From contig OZ020616.1 in NCBI GenBank assembly GCA_963971575.1, positions 5,352,924 to 5,416,923 of the forward strand: a stretch of DNA of 64,000 bases. The letters run 5' to 3'. The notes under the pieces were generated by a model. It was not told the origin of the DNA and did no database searches. It was given only the letters and a program-made list of their open reading frames with translations. Within the stretch, counting starts at the first letter, position 1. Each line of letters starts with the position of its first letter. Both the position numbers and the translations under genes were made by a program. Source of the DNA: Liopterus haemorrhoidalis (lineage: Eukaryota; Arthropoda; Insecta; Coleoptera; Dytiscidae). Shown in pieces: positions 12,443 to 22,853 of this stretch.

Positions 12443-12476
<34 letters not shown>

Positions 12477-13184
12477 TCATCTGTCCGTCTGTCTGTGTAC
12501 ACGTGCAGAGCAAATTCGGCTGAAAGGATTTTTATGAAACTTCATATTTAAACTTCTGCCATCAATGGCACGAGTTGATCAACTTTTGGTAAAAATCGGT
12601 TGACTAAAAATGGGAGTTTACTTGTGTCGATTTTAAGATTTTTGTGAATATTTCACAACAGAAAAATATTTCGAAAAAACTTATTGAACAAAAGTTGCTA
12701 TACAAGCAATAATTAATAACTTTTATTTGAGACATTTTTTGATAAAACGAAAAATTTCGAATAATTTTTGTAAAATTTTTCGAAATTTTTTCATACTTAT
12801 ATGTGCGTTACATATGACGTTACCATGGACGCGTTGTCCATGGTCATGATAAATAATATTTCTGTTAGAAAATATTATGCCAAGTTATTTCTACTCTGCT
12901 GCTAAAATGTATTTTATATAAGTACTTTATTCTGGCGGTCGGTCCTGTGGTGGCCACACCTGATTTTTTTTTTGTATTCCTCGTTTTCCATTGTTTTCTT
13001 TGTATTCTAGTCAATGATCTGTTTCACCCGTGCAATTTCTCATAATCTAATCCATTTTGACGTTAGAAACAATCATGTATACCTACTATGCGTATCTCTA
13101 TATTAATACATATTTTGTTAAACAAAAAAAAAAAAAAAACAAAAAAACAAAAGTAGTGATCGGATACCTTTGTCGGTGAGTGTA
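11633..13184. mobile_element. Tc1-like element with foldback interior
   Basis: The ends are 28-bp inverted repeats, TACACTCGCCGACAAAAGTA... on the left and TACACTCACCGACAAAGGTA... as the reverse complement on the right, each continuing TCCGATCA. TA lies outside both ends (11631-11632 and 13185-13186). CACTCRCCGACAAA ends are typical of Tc1-like transposons. No transposase frame remains. The centre is replaced by a long inverted repeat (11826-12970). Confidence 0.8.
11826..12970. repeat. Rep5 inverted pair: ~1.1-kb imperfect palindrome
   Basis: Left arm about 11826-12290 and right arm about 12443-12970 are reverse complements of each other. Landmarks are CTGTGGCCACCGCAGAACCG on the left against GGTCGGTCCTGTGGTGGCCA on the right, 'gtcgaaataacttggcc', GTTGATCAACTCGTGCCATT, and terminal GACA/TGTC microsatellites that face a central loop of about 110 bp. 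Single Rep5 arms occur at 53953-54440 and, as a fragment, at 59999-60145. Confidence 0.85.
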
Positions 13185-13411
13185 TATTGTTGTTTGGTGC
13201 ATGCGAGACAAATTTCAAGATTTATGTATTGTTTTTATTGAAAAAACTTGGTACTTTGATGTAAGTTTGATTTATGCAATTTTTTGAAATTTATAATAGC
13301 TGATAATAATCTAGCAAAGCTGTTTCATTTGATTTTCTTATATGTATTTGTATAAAATATGTAGTTATTTATGCAGTGAGTGTGTAAAAGAGGTTTGAAT
13401 GCCGAAAATAT

Positions 13412-13605
13412 CAGGTCGTCAAAGATGAAATTTGTAGTTAATAATACTACCAACTTTAAGAGCTTATTATTTGACATTGGCTAAATATTTTGCCGTTTTT
13501 TTTTTTTTTTTTTTGTTGAAAAGTTACACATCTCGCCTGTTTAAAGAAATCATTGTAAGATCTAAAAATATCAAATACTTTTTTAAAAATTAATTTTGTT
13601 GAAAA
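13412..13605 (+). repeat. 5' end of the 10338-type mariner, truncated
   Basis: Starts GTCAAAGATGAAATTTGTAG and follows 10340-10530 closely (for example 'cacatctcgcctgtttaaag') as far as 'attaattttgttgaaaa'. There it stops and Rep2 sequence follows. Confidence 0.75.
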
Positions 13606-13811
13606 TGACAGCAGAATTATAAAAACGATAATAAATAATAAACATTTTACGAAGTTACCGTAGTTGGTTTAAAGACACACAGATGTCGGACTATTAGTAA
13701 TTCACTAATTTCCAAGAGCTGTAAATGCTACATCAAACGTTAAAACAACTTAAGCATATGCATAACGTTCAGTGCAGAGTTAACTAATTTAAAGAGTTCT
13801 GAATGCGGCTT
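13606..13811 (+). repeat. Rep2 3' end
   Basis: The last 205 bp of the Rep2 family, from 'cagaattataaaaacgata' to 'gttctgaatgcggctta', fused directly to the mariner 5' end at 13605. Confidence 0.75.
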
Positions 13812-13920
13812 ACGAACCACTACACTAGAGCTGAAAAGGTTCACTCTCACTTTCACTTTTTAAGTGCAAGTTTCCATTTTCTTTTTTTTTCCTGATAATT
13901 TTTGACTGTCAGTCGTCATA

Positions 13921-14519
13921 CCCTTTTCACGTCAGATGTTTAAGATCGGATGTTAAAGTGAATGTGTCTTTAAACGGTAATGTGAAAACGTATGACATCG
14001 TCTAAACACAAGCGATGTTGAAGACAGAGATCTGGGTCTTGAACATCGTCCGCATTGCCAACATAATTTCTATTATAAAAAAATACTCTTTGAATTTGTG
14101 CTGTAACATTTTGTATTATCATAAACAAGAATGCTGTATTATATCGACGTTATAAGAAGTTTATACTTATTGTTATAATAAAATTATTTATTTTAATAAT
14201 GTGTTTAATAAAATACAGAGCTACAATAATTGAGATAAAATGTATCGACTTACATGTTTATACAGGTGTAATATATTCTTTATTGTAGTGTCTTTATTGT
14301 AGAAAAAGGAATGAAATATCCATATTTGTTTATATTAATTCAAAATGTGCGTCTGCGCAGACAGTTCACAACTGGTAATTTCCTGACGGTAACTTAAGGA
14401 CAAAATTACTGTAGCTGATGACAGCACTGGAGATTTAAACATCAAGTGTGAAAGCAAACCGATGCTAAACATCGGTGAACTTTAAGTTCACTCGTCTTAA
14501 AGTTCTAGTGTGAAAAGGG
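13921..14519. mobile_element. MITE with CCCTTTTCAC ends, TA flanks
   Basis: About 599 bp. Inverted ends CCCTTTTCACGTCAGA and CCCTTTTCACACTAGA (reverse complement of the right end) with TA on both sides (13919-13920, 14520-14521). Sub-terminal AAGTTCACT/GTTAAAGTGA motifs repeat in the interior. No coding frame. Confidence 0.65.
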
Positions 14520-14521
14520 TA

Positions 14522-15085
14522 TTAGTTGTTAATGCAACTTTAGGTAACTCCTACACTGTGTTGGTTGATTTTATTTAAAACTGCTTTTCATTTGAAAATA
14601 AAGTTTATCTCGCAATTATTTTATTATTCATGAAAAATATTTTATAGACTATTAGTCACTTCTTGTATGTAGGTTAATGTTAAACATACAATACAATAGA
14701 GCATGCACTTTCTTCCTCTATCTTGAGAACGGAGCCTACTCATTGCATACCAAATAATTATTCAATCTACTATTATCAATCTTCATTTGACTTATTAGGC
14801 GTGACAATATAAATGTACAATGTACAGATAATATATTCCAGGTTTGATAAAAATATTCGCAAACGACCGTTGCGCAGCTAAGCGACCTAGTAAGTGAAGA
14901 ATAGGAGTACAGACTTAACATGATGCAGCTGTCATTTGAGTTTACAACCATTGTAGAGCTGGCGTGAGATTTCTTCAACCTGTTACTCGGACCAGTCTTC
15001 GTTTAAAGTTACCTCTTTACCATTTCCTTTTTTTGCCCATCACTTTATTTGATATCTTTTTACTCATCATTTATATTTTCTTTTT
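14522..15085. other. no recognisable feature
   Basis: AT-rich. An 80-codon minus-strand frame at 14736-14978 shows no domain. Confidence 0.45.
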
Positions 15086-15089
15086 AGAG

Positions 15090-15570
15090 TTTTGTAGATA
15101 TCACGCCGTATAACGTCACTCATGTGTCGGCTGGTCTGTCTATTCGCTAAAATCTTTTACCAAACTGCTGCACCTAGATAGTTGAAATTTGGCATGCTTG
15201 TACAACTCTTTGACACATCTAGGAAAACTATTAAGAGTTTTTAGTCGGCCTTGGTAGCGTAGAGGTAACGTTCCTGTTTCACGAGCTAAAAGTCTCAGGT
15301 TCCAATCCCGGTCAGGGCATGGATGTTTGTGAGCCACAGTCTAATTGGAACTTGGGTTTTGTTCTGTATTTTTTTTACGAAAAGAAAAAGAAATTAAACC
15401 TTTTAATGCGTAAATAAACTAACAAATTTTTATGTTTGAAAAATAATTGTTTTCTATGGAATTTTCGCCATAAATATGTCAATAAACTTTTGCCCCCGAC
15501 CATATTTCCCAGAGGGGTTGATTTAAAATCTGAAAAAAAAAACATTAATGTACATTGGTATCATCAGTCC
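15090..15570 (+). repeat. diverged Rep1-related repeat split by a SINE
   Basis: Reads in the same direction as Rep1 copies D and E: 'agagttttgtagatatca', GTTGAAATTTGGCATGCTTG and 'tacaactctttgacac', then after the SINE 'gatttaaaatctgaaaaa' and 'tgtacattggta'. It is clearly diverged from the main Rep1 copies. Confidence 0.6.
15246..15385 (+). mobile_element. tRNA-derived SINE
   Basis: Contains a Pol III A box (TGGTAGCGTAGAGGTAACG) and a B box (GGTTCCAATCCCGG) spaced as in a tRNA, followed by a non-tRNA tail ending in a T-rich tract. The acceptor ends do not pair well, so it is not a tRNA gene. It is related in its head to the SINE at 44392-44533 (GTAGCGTAGTGGTAAC). Confidence 0.75.
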
Positions 15571-15968
15571 AACAGGTATTTTGGAACAAATTAATAATTC
15601 GACTTACCTAGTGGTTGAAATGACACGTAGCAAACGGTCCTTTGAGATGCTGTAGGTTTCGTAATATACCAGGTCTGGAATGGAGAATTTGGACATTCAG
15701 CCACGATTGATTTCACAAGTTCACACCGTATATTCGCGAAATGTACTAACACACACGAATGTGAATTCATGCGTAAAATGCATTCACGACAACAAAGAGA
15801 GTAAACAAATTGAGGTTGAACAAGACTAATTTTATCTCAGCTTAAAGAAGCACGATAAGTTCCTGTAATTGCTCAGTTGATGTGGTGACCAAAATGAGCA
15901 ACTAAAATACACTAAGACACGAGACGAATGTATATAACATACATTCTTGAACTGCAACAATGCAGGTA

Positions 15969-16951
15969 TAGTCTATTTCACGAAAAGATGAAGTGACTAT
16001 CTACTTATGGTCCTAAACACGATGGGTGGTAATTACAAATAACTCTAATCCCTTGTTTGTACCCATAAACTAGCCAGAGATGTATCAGGTATAAATTACA
16101 TTACACCATGTAATGACAATTGTAACAAGAAATAAACATAAGATATCATCAAAATAAACTTTATTTTTATTATAAATACAATTAATTTATAGAACTTATA
16201 ATTAAATTTAAAACATTACAATTAGTAATCTTAGGAACTGCTTTTTATTTAAAGTTTTAAATTGAAACCCTATACTTTTAAGGTCACCTTTGAACAATTA
16301 ATTTCACACTGGTCTTGGATTAATCTTTTGAGCAATATGTCCAATGTTGGCACATTTTGTTCGGTGTACATTTGGTAAATTTTTGCCGTATTACATCTTT
16401 CTGGAAACCATCCAAACATTTTGATATGCCTGAATCCTTTCGTTTTCTTCTCCTATCAATGAATTTATTTACAATATTCCATACTGTTGTCATCGCTCCT
16501 TTCGTTGCCTTGCTTGTCTCTTCTAATGCCGCTTGTTTGTTTTTGCGGTTCCTTAAATATAAATACACATTGGCCACAATTTCTTTAGCTTCTACAGGTA
16601 AATATATACAAGTTTTTTCCCGATTTTTTTATTGTATCTTGCACTATATCATCATCTTCTATCATGGTCACATAGTCATCTGCTTCATTTGCTTGCACAG
16701 AAGTTAATTGTTCGTTCCAAGGACGCCACATTTTTCTAACACGTACTGAACTATTAAACACAAATCACAAGTTATCTGATAGAAAATTCAAAGCGAAGTG
16801 AAAAGATATTTAAAACATCTGCAATTTATACCTGATACATCACTGACTAGTTTATGGGTGCAAACAAGGAATTAGTGTTATTTGTAATTACCACCCACTG
16901 TGTTTAGGACCATAAGTAGATAGTCACTTCAGCTTATCGTGAAATAGAATA
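15969..16951. mobile_element. long-TIR DNA transposon, non-autonomous
   Basis: A 983-bp element with terminal inverted repeats of about 130 bp (TCTATTTCACGAAAAGATGA... against TCTATTTCACGATAAGCTGA...; inner block GTGGTAATTACAAATAAC). TA lies on both sides (15967-15968, 16952-16953). The interior holds the start of a transposase on the minus strand (16320-16577). Ends, TSD and HTH point to the Tc1/mariner (IS630) superfamily. Confidence 0.85.
16320..16577 (-). pseudogene. transposase N-terminal HTH fragment
   Basis: Minus-strand frame of 85 residues starting MANVYLYLRNRKNKQAALEE, then a helix-turn-helix-like block ATKGAMTTVWNIVNKFI, and DGFQKDVIRQKF. The order (N-terminal VYxYxxN, ATGxSxxTVxxI, FDxxVIRxxF) is that of the DNA-binding half of insect DDE transposases. 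The frame ends soon after QKF, and no DDE catalytic domain follows before the element end. It lies inside the long-TIR element 15969-16951, which it presumably once mobilised. Confidence 0.6.
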
Positions 16952-16953
16952 TA

Positions 16954-17750
16954 ACCTGACCGGCGATCGCGTACAGTAGAACTGAGTATAAAAATTAACA
17001 CGACATAGATGGTTCGAATGTTATTCAGTAACTAAACTAAAAATAATGTTGGACTGAGCACCCACCCCCATTTAAATATTAATAATTCGCGAGATTGGCA
17101 CGAACAGTGAGTATCAACAGTTTGTTAGATACCTACAAAGCCCTCATGTGTGAAAATTCACACTTTTTTTCTTGGTTAGCCTGAACCCGTCCCGCAAAAT
17201 TAAACACTAGGCCACTACCGTTGAGTTCGATTTACTAAGTTATCTGTTGCCACAGAAAGAACGTATTTTGAAGGCGATAACTAAAGAATCAATCCTATAT
17301 AAAATATAATTATTAAGCTTTCTATAGTAATGGAAATATCATTTTAAAAATAAATATTTTTCAATTAAGACCACCTGAGTTAATTAGAGATTAATGTATT
17401 GTTGATTGGCCATATGTTGTGGGGTGGCGTCCCGTGGTTACCCCTTGAACAAACATGCGCCCCCGCTGTTTGTTTAAAGTGATAAGTCGCGCTTCCCATC
17501 TGCTACTGGGGGTGTTTGCAATCTTTGAATAGTTTACCTGCTGTTTTGGTATGTTTAGGGGTTGAAGAAAAATAGTTTTAGATCAGATAAGAAACTTATT
17601 TCCTGAAAAACAACAGAATGTTGAAAGATACAAAAAAAAAACGAAGTAAAAAATTAATATGTTGAATACTTGGTAAATCTCGAATATACCTTAGTAAAAG
17701 TAGGAACCTACACTGTACGCGCAAGAAAATTACAGTATCGTAATAATATA
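16954..17750. other. no recognisable gene
   Basis: Includes a short Rep1-like terminal fragment near 17135-17170 (CTACAAAGCCCT then GTGTGAAAATTCACAC) and a more GC-rich patch at 17410-17530 with no coding signature I recognise. Confidence 0.4.
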
Positions 17751-17754
17751 ATTA

Positions 17755-17877
17755 TACTAGCGTCGGCGAATCAGTGCAGTTACGTCACACGATGTAACAA
17801 ACAATTGCATTGTTCCAAACAATACAGTCGTTTGTTTCGTATTGTGACGTAACTGCACTGATTCGCCGACGCTAGTA
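17755..17877. mobile_element. palindromic MITE, TA flanks
   Basis: A 123-bp element whose arms TACTAGCGTCGGCGAATCAG continuing TGCAGTTACGTCACA are repeated perfectly in inverted orientation (about 35 bp). TA lies on both sides (17753-17754, 17878-17879). A truncated, diverged second copy lies at 47276-47365. Confidence 0.9.
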
Positions 17878-17980
17878 TAGCAAGTGTCTGTATGTAGTGT
17901 CGGTAACATTATGACGTCAATTTTTCCTAAGGTTCTCGTGATTGACTAACTGCGGACACCCTGTCTCTTGATTGGCTCAT

Positions 17981-18408
17981 ATTTTGCAGATTTATTCTCT
18001 AAGAATCTACGAATATAATTACATACATACATGTCTAGGATTTCGTAGGCATAAACAAGAGACTCTAGATACTTCTATATCCTTTGACCGATATGAACAA
18101 TATTTTGCAGATTTATTCTCTAAGAATCTACAAATATAATTACATATTGAAATGTCTCGGGTTTCGTAGTCATAAACAGGAAACTGTAGATACTCCTATA
18201 TTCTTTGACCGATATGAACAATATTTTGCAAATTTATTCTCTAAAGATAAAATAACATATAGAAATGTCTAGGGTTTTGTAGGCATAAACAAGAAACTCA
18301 AGACACTGCTATATCCTTTTACCGATATGAACAATATTGCAGATTTATTCTATAAGAATCTACAAATATAATTACATACAGAAATGTCTAGGATTCATAG
18401 GCATAAAT
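17981..18408 (+). repeat. tandem repeat, 121-bp unit, ~3.6 copies
   Basis: Units begin ATTTTGCAGATTTATTCTCT at 17981, 18102, 18223 (a 113-bp unit) and 18336 (partial). Shared landmarks are 'gtctaggatttcgtaggcat' and 'tgaccgatatgaacaat'. Units differ by substitutions and one 8-bp deletion. Confidence 0.9.
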
Positions 18409-18685
18409 TAACGTCTCAAATCATTTTTAGTTTTAAAAATATAAATGTAATGCACTCAATAAAAATGAATCATTTTCCCATCTTAAAAAGTTTATGAATA
18501 AATAATTCGGAATAATACTTATAATTTGTCCAGTTTTTAATAAAGGGCAAAAATTTGATTTAATTTGAATTGAATGAAGTAAGGCGTATGGCTAGAGATA
18601 GAAGTCTGATATGTCGAGCAAGTTCCACATTAAGATAATGATGTGTTTGCCAACACAGTTGGCAACGGGTGCACTAGTTTGTAAA
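18409..18685 (-). repeat. dispersed repeat, also at 58190-58480
   Basis: 'aacgtctcaaatcattttta', GAATCATTTTCCCATCTTAA and 'tttgccaacacagttggcaa' all recur as the reverse complement within 58190-58480. Non-coding; the family is unknown. Confidence 0.65.
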
Positions 18686-18786
18686 TAATTCATAAAGGGT
18701 TACGAATTTAGAAAAAATAAAGAATTTGTTTATTCTGTTGTATTATATTTTCTAAATTCGTAACTCTGTATGAACTATTTACAAAT
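18679..18786. repeat. 108-bp hairpin repeat
   Basis: Arms 18679-18718 and 18748-18786 are inverted copies (TTTGTAAATAATTCATAAAG continuing GGTTACGAATTTAGAAA). Possibly a very small MITE, but the TSD is not clear. Confidence 0.65.
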
Positions 18787-18789
18787 ACA

Positions 18790-19935
18790 GTGATTTCCTT
18801 GTGTGTACAGTGTAGGATCCTCTTAAGCTTAAAAATTACGCTTATTGTTACTAATTAATTAAATTTTTAAGTCATTTCATATGCGAGTCCAATCTCTGCT
18901 AATAAGTTAATTCTAATTACTTTTTTGAAAGTGTAAAATATCTGGTGTGAACGATGAACTATGTATTTCTGTATATAGGTGCATAAAATCCATATTAATT
19001 ATTGTAAATTATGAAATAACCAAGTTCTTTGAGTCTTCTAGGCGGCATTAATACACGTAGATTACTCTAAACTATTTTTTTTTTACTGTATACACTAATT
19101 CATATTCATAGATTTTGTCGGCAAAACCTTTTGAAATTTTCAATTATTCTCGCTATTTCTCGCTTATTCGTTTTAAATTGCGAATTCCAGTGAGTAATTT
19201 TTTTCTAACAGATGTGCAGCAATTTTCTATCTTTTTAATGTTGTTAAGCATTTCTTACTCCTATTATTTAACTCTATATACAGATAAACGAATTTATATA
19301 TACTCTGACAATAGAAAGAAGTAGCTTTTAGGTTATGTTTGAGTATGAAACAGTCCCATAGGTTATTGTGCAGCTACCATAGGCGGCGTTATAAAGAAAT
19401 AGGAGACAGGTATGAAGACATATTGTACTGCTGATTACATAGATATTACAAACAAATTTAGTACTAGATCTATAAAAAAAAAGTTCGCCACGTCATATTA
19501 TTTAACACAATAATAAAATACTAATACCTTTGAAATTATTTTGCAATGGTTCAATATTTATTTATAGCCTAGTAATATCAGCAATGGCAAACGTCCAAAA
19601 AAAAAAAAAATAATAAAATAGCGGTGCCCGCATTAATACAATACTAACACAATAATTCCGTTTCTCCCCGCAAGAGTTTAGTTCGTTTAATAAATATACG
19701 ACGTACGTTGTCAAAACTCTTACATGTAAAAAAGTAGACAAGAAATGGCCCTGTCGTGTCAAACTTGATGAATACACAGAAACAAATAATTTTTTTCCCA
19801 CAAAGAAAAAAAAAAAATCTTTTCACCTGAGCCATGGAAGATCTATTTAAGAAACCACCTTGGCGAAAGAAAGACAGTAAAATCGTTGGCACATACCAGA
19901 GCAACAAGCGGTTCGCTGATAATGTTTTTTTATTA
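18790..19935. other. no recognisable gene
   Basis: AT-rich. A 30-codon methionine-initiated stretch at 19833 (MEDLFKKPPWRKKDSKIVG) is unusual in composition but short, and I could not assign it. Confidence 0.4.
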
Positions 19936-19937
19936 GC

Positions 19938-20107
19938 GACAATCAGATCAATTCTGTAAAAAGTTACTGTGTAATAACGTTACTACAATATAAAATATTA
20001 TAAAAAATACAATGACTTTCATTCATGATAGTAACTGACCTTGCTCATAGTGACGAATTTAGTAACTATTATCACAGTAACAGAGTTACAGAATTGGTCT
20101 GATTGTC
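19938..20107. mobile_element. 170-bp MITE
   Basis: Inverted ends GACAATCAGATCAATTCTGT and GACAATCAGACCAATTCTGT (reverse complement), each followed by AA and by GTTACTGTG sub-terminal motifs. The CAATTCTGTAA...GTTACT pattern is shared with the ends of the larger element at 33368-34589. TSD unclear. Confidence 0.7.
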
Positions 20108-20349
20108 AAAGATGTCAAATATTGAGTTTAACATTGGCTCGGTCAAGGAATGGGCCATACTTGGCGTAGGCTTAGGGGACAGACTGAGAAAGGAAGACAT
20201 CCGCAAAAAATAAACAAATTACGGATATTGGACACTGAATTTCATCCCCTAAATGGAACTAGACAGCCAGACCAGACATTAACCGATGGATACATTAAAT
20301 AGTTAACTAGTGTCCAAGAATTTCCAAATGTAGTGTTAGCAGACCTCAA

Positions 20350-20475
20350 TAAATATGGTTGGACGACATAAAAACAGTAGCAGGTAGAATTTGGAATCGA
20401 CTGGTTAAGGACAAAAAAGTATGGAAAAAAAGAGGTCAATCCTGTGTTCAGGAGTGGACAAAAATTGAAGCCTGG
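20350..20475 (+). pseudogene. RTE-like LINE C-terminal tail
   Basis: Plus-strand DIKTVAGRIWNRLVKDKKVW, then KKKRSILCSGVDKN, resembles the conserved tail of insect endonuclease-reverse transcriptases (WxDDIxxVAGxxWxRLAxDRxxW). The upstream sequence is too decayed to extend it. Confidence 0.45.
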
Positions 20476-20862
20476 AAGAATAAGGAGAAAATAAGAAATA
20501 CTTGATGGTTACGAATTATCCCAGAAATAAACTAGAATTAAATTTTAGGAGTTCGACTTACGTCCATATTCTTGCTAGTGCTTAAATGACAGGCTTGCCA
20601 CGATATTTATAAATTGGTTATTCTAACCAAACTTTTATCTGTCACATCAAATTATTAGGTTGACAGTGTGAAGTAACAAAAGACAGAAGCCGTTGAATGC
20701 CTCTCTCTGACGGTAATACTTCAGAAAGAAGCTTTAGCAGTTTGAAAAACGTTTAAAAGTGTAATGAAAAGTATTATGTAAAACAAATTAGTTACTTTGT
20801 AAGATTCAATCTCTATTGTCTGATTATTGTAGATGAATTTTTTTTTTCATAATAAAAAATAT

Positions 20863-20934
20863 GGTTCCATCCAGGATCGAACTGGAGACCTTCTGCGTGT
20901 AAAGCAGACGTGATAACCGCTACACTATGGAACC
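20863..20934 (-). tRNA. tRNA-Val (anticodon TAC)
   Basis: A 72-nt cloverleaf on the minus strand. The 7-bp acceptor stem GGTTCCA/TGGAACC pairs perfectly, as do the anticodon stem TCTGC/GCAGA and T stem TCCAG/CTGGA. The anticodon loop TTTACAC gives anticodon TAC (valine, GUA codons). The internal A box (TAGTGTAGCGGTTATC) and B box (GTTCGATCCTG) are intact, and a T6 terminator follows within 10 nt. Identical in sequence to the three copies at 25.2-26.2 kb. Its 5' flank resembles that of the copy at 26081. Confidence 0.96.
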
Positions 20935-21288
20935 AGTTGAGGAATTATATACCATATCACTTTCTATAACAAGGCTGGACTACTTTCATTATAGTTTTTG
21001 TTCGACTGCTTGTTGATGGCGTATTAAGTTATGACATAATTTGCATATTTACGTGTATTATAGTTTTTATATGTAGCATATGCTTGATATGAGGAATTTA
21101 CTCTCAAAAGGAACAGATGTACGATGCACGGGCGTGTGTAGGAGCGTGATTTTGACATGTGGTTGACATGTTATATATCACACAGAAACCATATTATGAT
21201 GCATATTATAATGCGCTATTCCGAATCGAATAGACAAAAGAAGGGAAACAGAAGAATATTTTTTTAAATTTTATAAACAGCATACTTA

Positions 21289-22850
21289 GGCTACGGTTAC
21301 AGTGGAAGCGTGTTCGCCCGAAGTACAGTTCGGGCGTATTAGCGCGTAAACGGGCATATTCGCGCGTATACGAGCGACTAGATAGGTGGTGTTTAGTTCT
21401 AGCAGTTATTTTAATGACAAAAAAATAAATAAATGGGATATTTGTATTAAGAATGCCACAAAAAATGACATTTTAATATGATATTAACCTTAACCAAAAA
21501 ATGTTTATTGGAAGTATGAATTACAAACCTTAAACAAAACGGCCAAAAAGTACAATTCAAACGATGAAAGTAACTAGATTGCAAAATCTAGTTCCGCCTA
21601 AACGTTTGGAATAGCCTATAATGCTCCAATTTCTTAGTAATATAGAAAATATCAAGAATGTTTGCATAATAAAGCAGGTTAATTTTGACACAATTCACCT
21701 TTGAGTAATTTTATATATATTTTTTTCTTCATTACATTAATTAAAAAAATACGTTACTGTTATTCGCGTACCACCAAGTCTTCTTTCAGGTACCACTAGT
21801 GATACGCGTACCACTGGTTGAGAACCACTGGTGTAAACCATTCATATGTTGTTTTGTTTTTTATTATGTTTAGAACATGGAAAAATTAAATATTTCTCCA
21901 TATCGATAACTTTTAATTCAGTCGCCACTTCATCCCATAATTTACGTGATTGATCAATGGTAAGTTATACATTTTTGATCCCATAACCATCTTCGATCAA
22001 AAACTAAAACCAGTGGCGAAGGAAGACCTCCGCTAGACTTGCCCTCCCAGCAAAAAAATAATAATAATAAAAAAAAATACATATATATTTTTTTTAAATT
22101 TAACAAAAGATTTAGGTAAATCTTCAAAAATACATCAAATTATGTCCTATACAATTTTTTGTCCAAGGTTTGGTTTACTAGTTACGAATTTTTTTAAATT
22201 TTAATGTTTAATAACTTCCGTTTTCGGTTTCGGATTTTAATAAAAAACAATAGGGTTCTTCCCAGTTATTAGGAGATTTTTTTAGTGCCAGAACGAACTC
22301 TTTAAGTTAAACCGTTGTTGAGTTATCGTGTATACACAGAGACACACACACACACACACACACACACATACGGACGGCACTTCGAATATAGTTTTTTTGG
22401 ATTCCCTGGACCATGAAACGTGGTCATCAGTCAAAATCTCGACATCGAAAATTTTCGCGATTACAATACTTGCCCCTTATATATTAAGGTCGGGCAAGTA
22501 AATATTAATTTCTCAATATTCATTTTGTATACACAGACTGTACCACAATGCAAGTAAAACAAGTGGACTGTACGGAGATAAGAACTGTAGGTAGAACACA
22601 TACTCGCGCGAACAAAACAAACAATTTTGAATTCAGCTATTCGGGCGATTTACAATACACAGATGTGTACTTCTACAGGCTAGAATTAGTCGCTCGAATG
22701 CGGGCGAGTACGAGCGTAGTTCGCGCGATTGATAAGCTTCTACAGTAACTAAACCTGTGTATTTCTACACGCTTTAATCAGTCGCGCGAATGCGGGCGAG
22801 TACGCGCGACTTACTGTTCGCGCGAACACGCTTCCACTGTAACCGTAGCC
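21289..22850. mobile_element. PIF/Harbinger-type non-autonomous element
   Basis: 1562 bp with inverted ends GGCTACGGTTACAGTGGAAG continuing CGTGTTCGC at both sides, flanked by the 3-bp duplication TTA (21286-21288, 22851-22853). A TTA target and GG-starting TIRs suggest PIF/Harbinger. The sub-terminal zones are CpG-rich with repeated GCGCG/CGGGCGAGTACG motifs (for example near 22700 and 22795). No transposase frame. It contains a Rep3 copy (22012-22497). Confidence 0.8.
22012..22497 (+). repeat. Rep3 dispersed repeat nested in PIF element
   Basis: Begins CAGTGGCGAAGGAAGACCTC, contains an (AC)n tract at 22338-22368, and ends with 'gattacaatacttgcccctt' and a polypurine tail. Matches 6420-6885 in inverted orientation. 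Being nested, it is younger than the host element. Confidence 0.7.
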
Positions 22851-22853
22851 TTA

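Noticed and set aside
16357..16707. 116-codon plus-strand open frame
   Set aside because: Antisense to the transposase HTH fragment at 16320-16577 in the long-TIR element; hydrophobic shadow with no motif.
17981..18408. CRISPR-like array
   Set aside because: Units are contiguous 121-bp tandem repeats without unique spacers, in a eukaryotic context.
19833..19937. Short frame MEDLFKKPPWRKKDSKIVG as a first exon
   Set aside because: No donor site, no homology I recognise, and the frame runs straight into a MITE; too weak to annotate as a gene.
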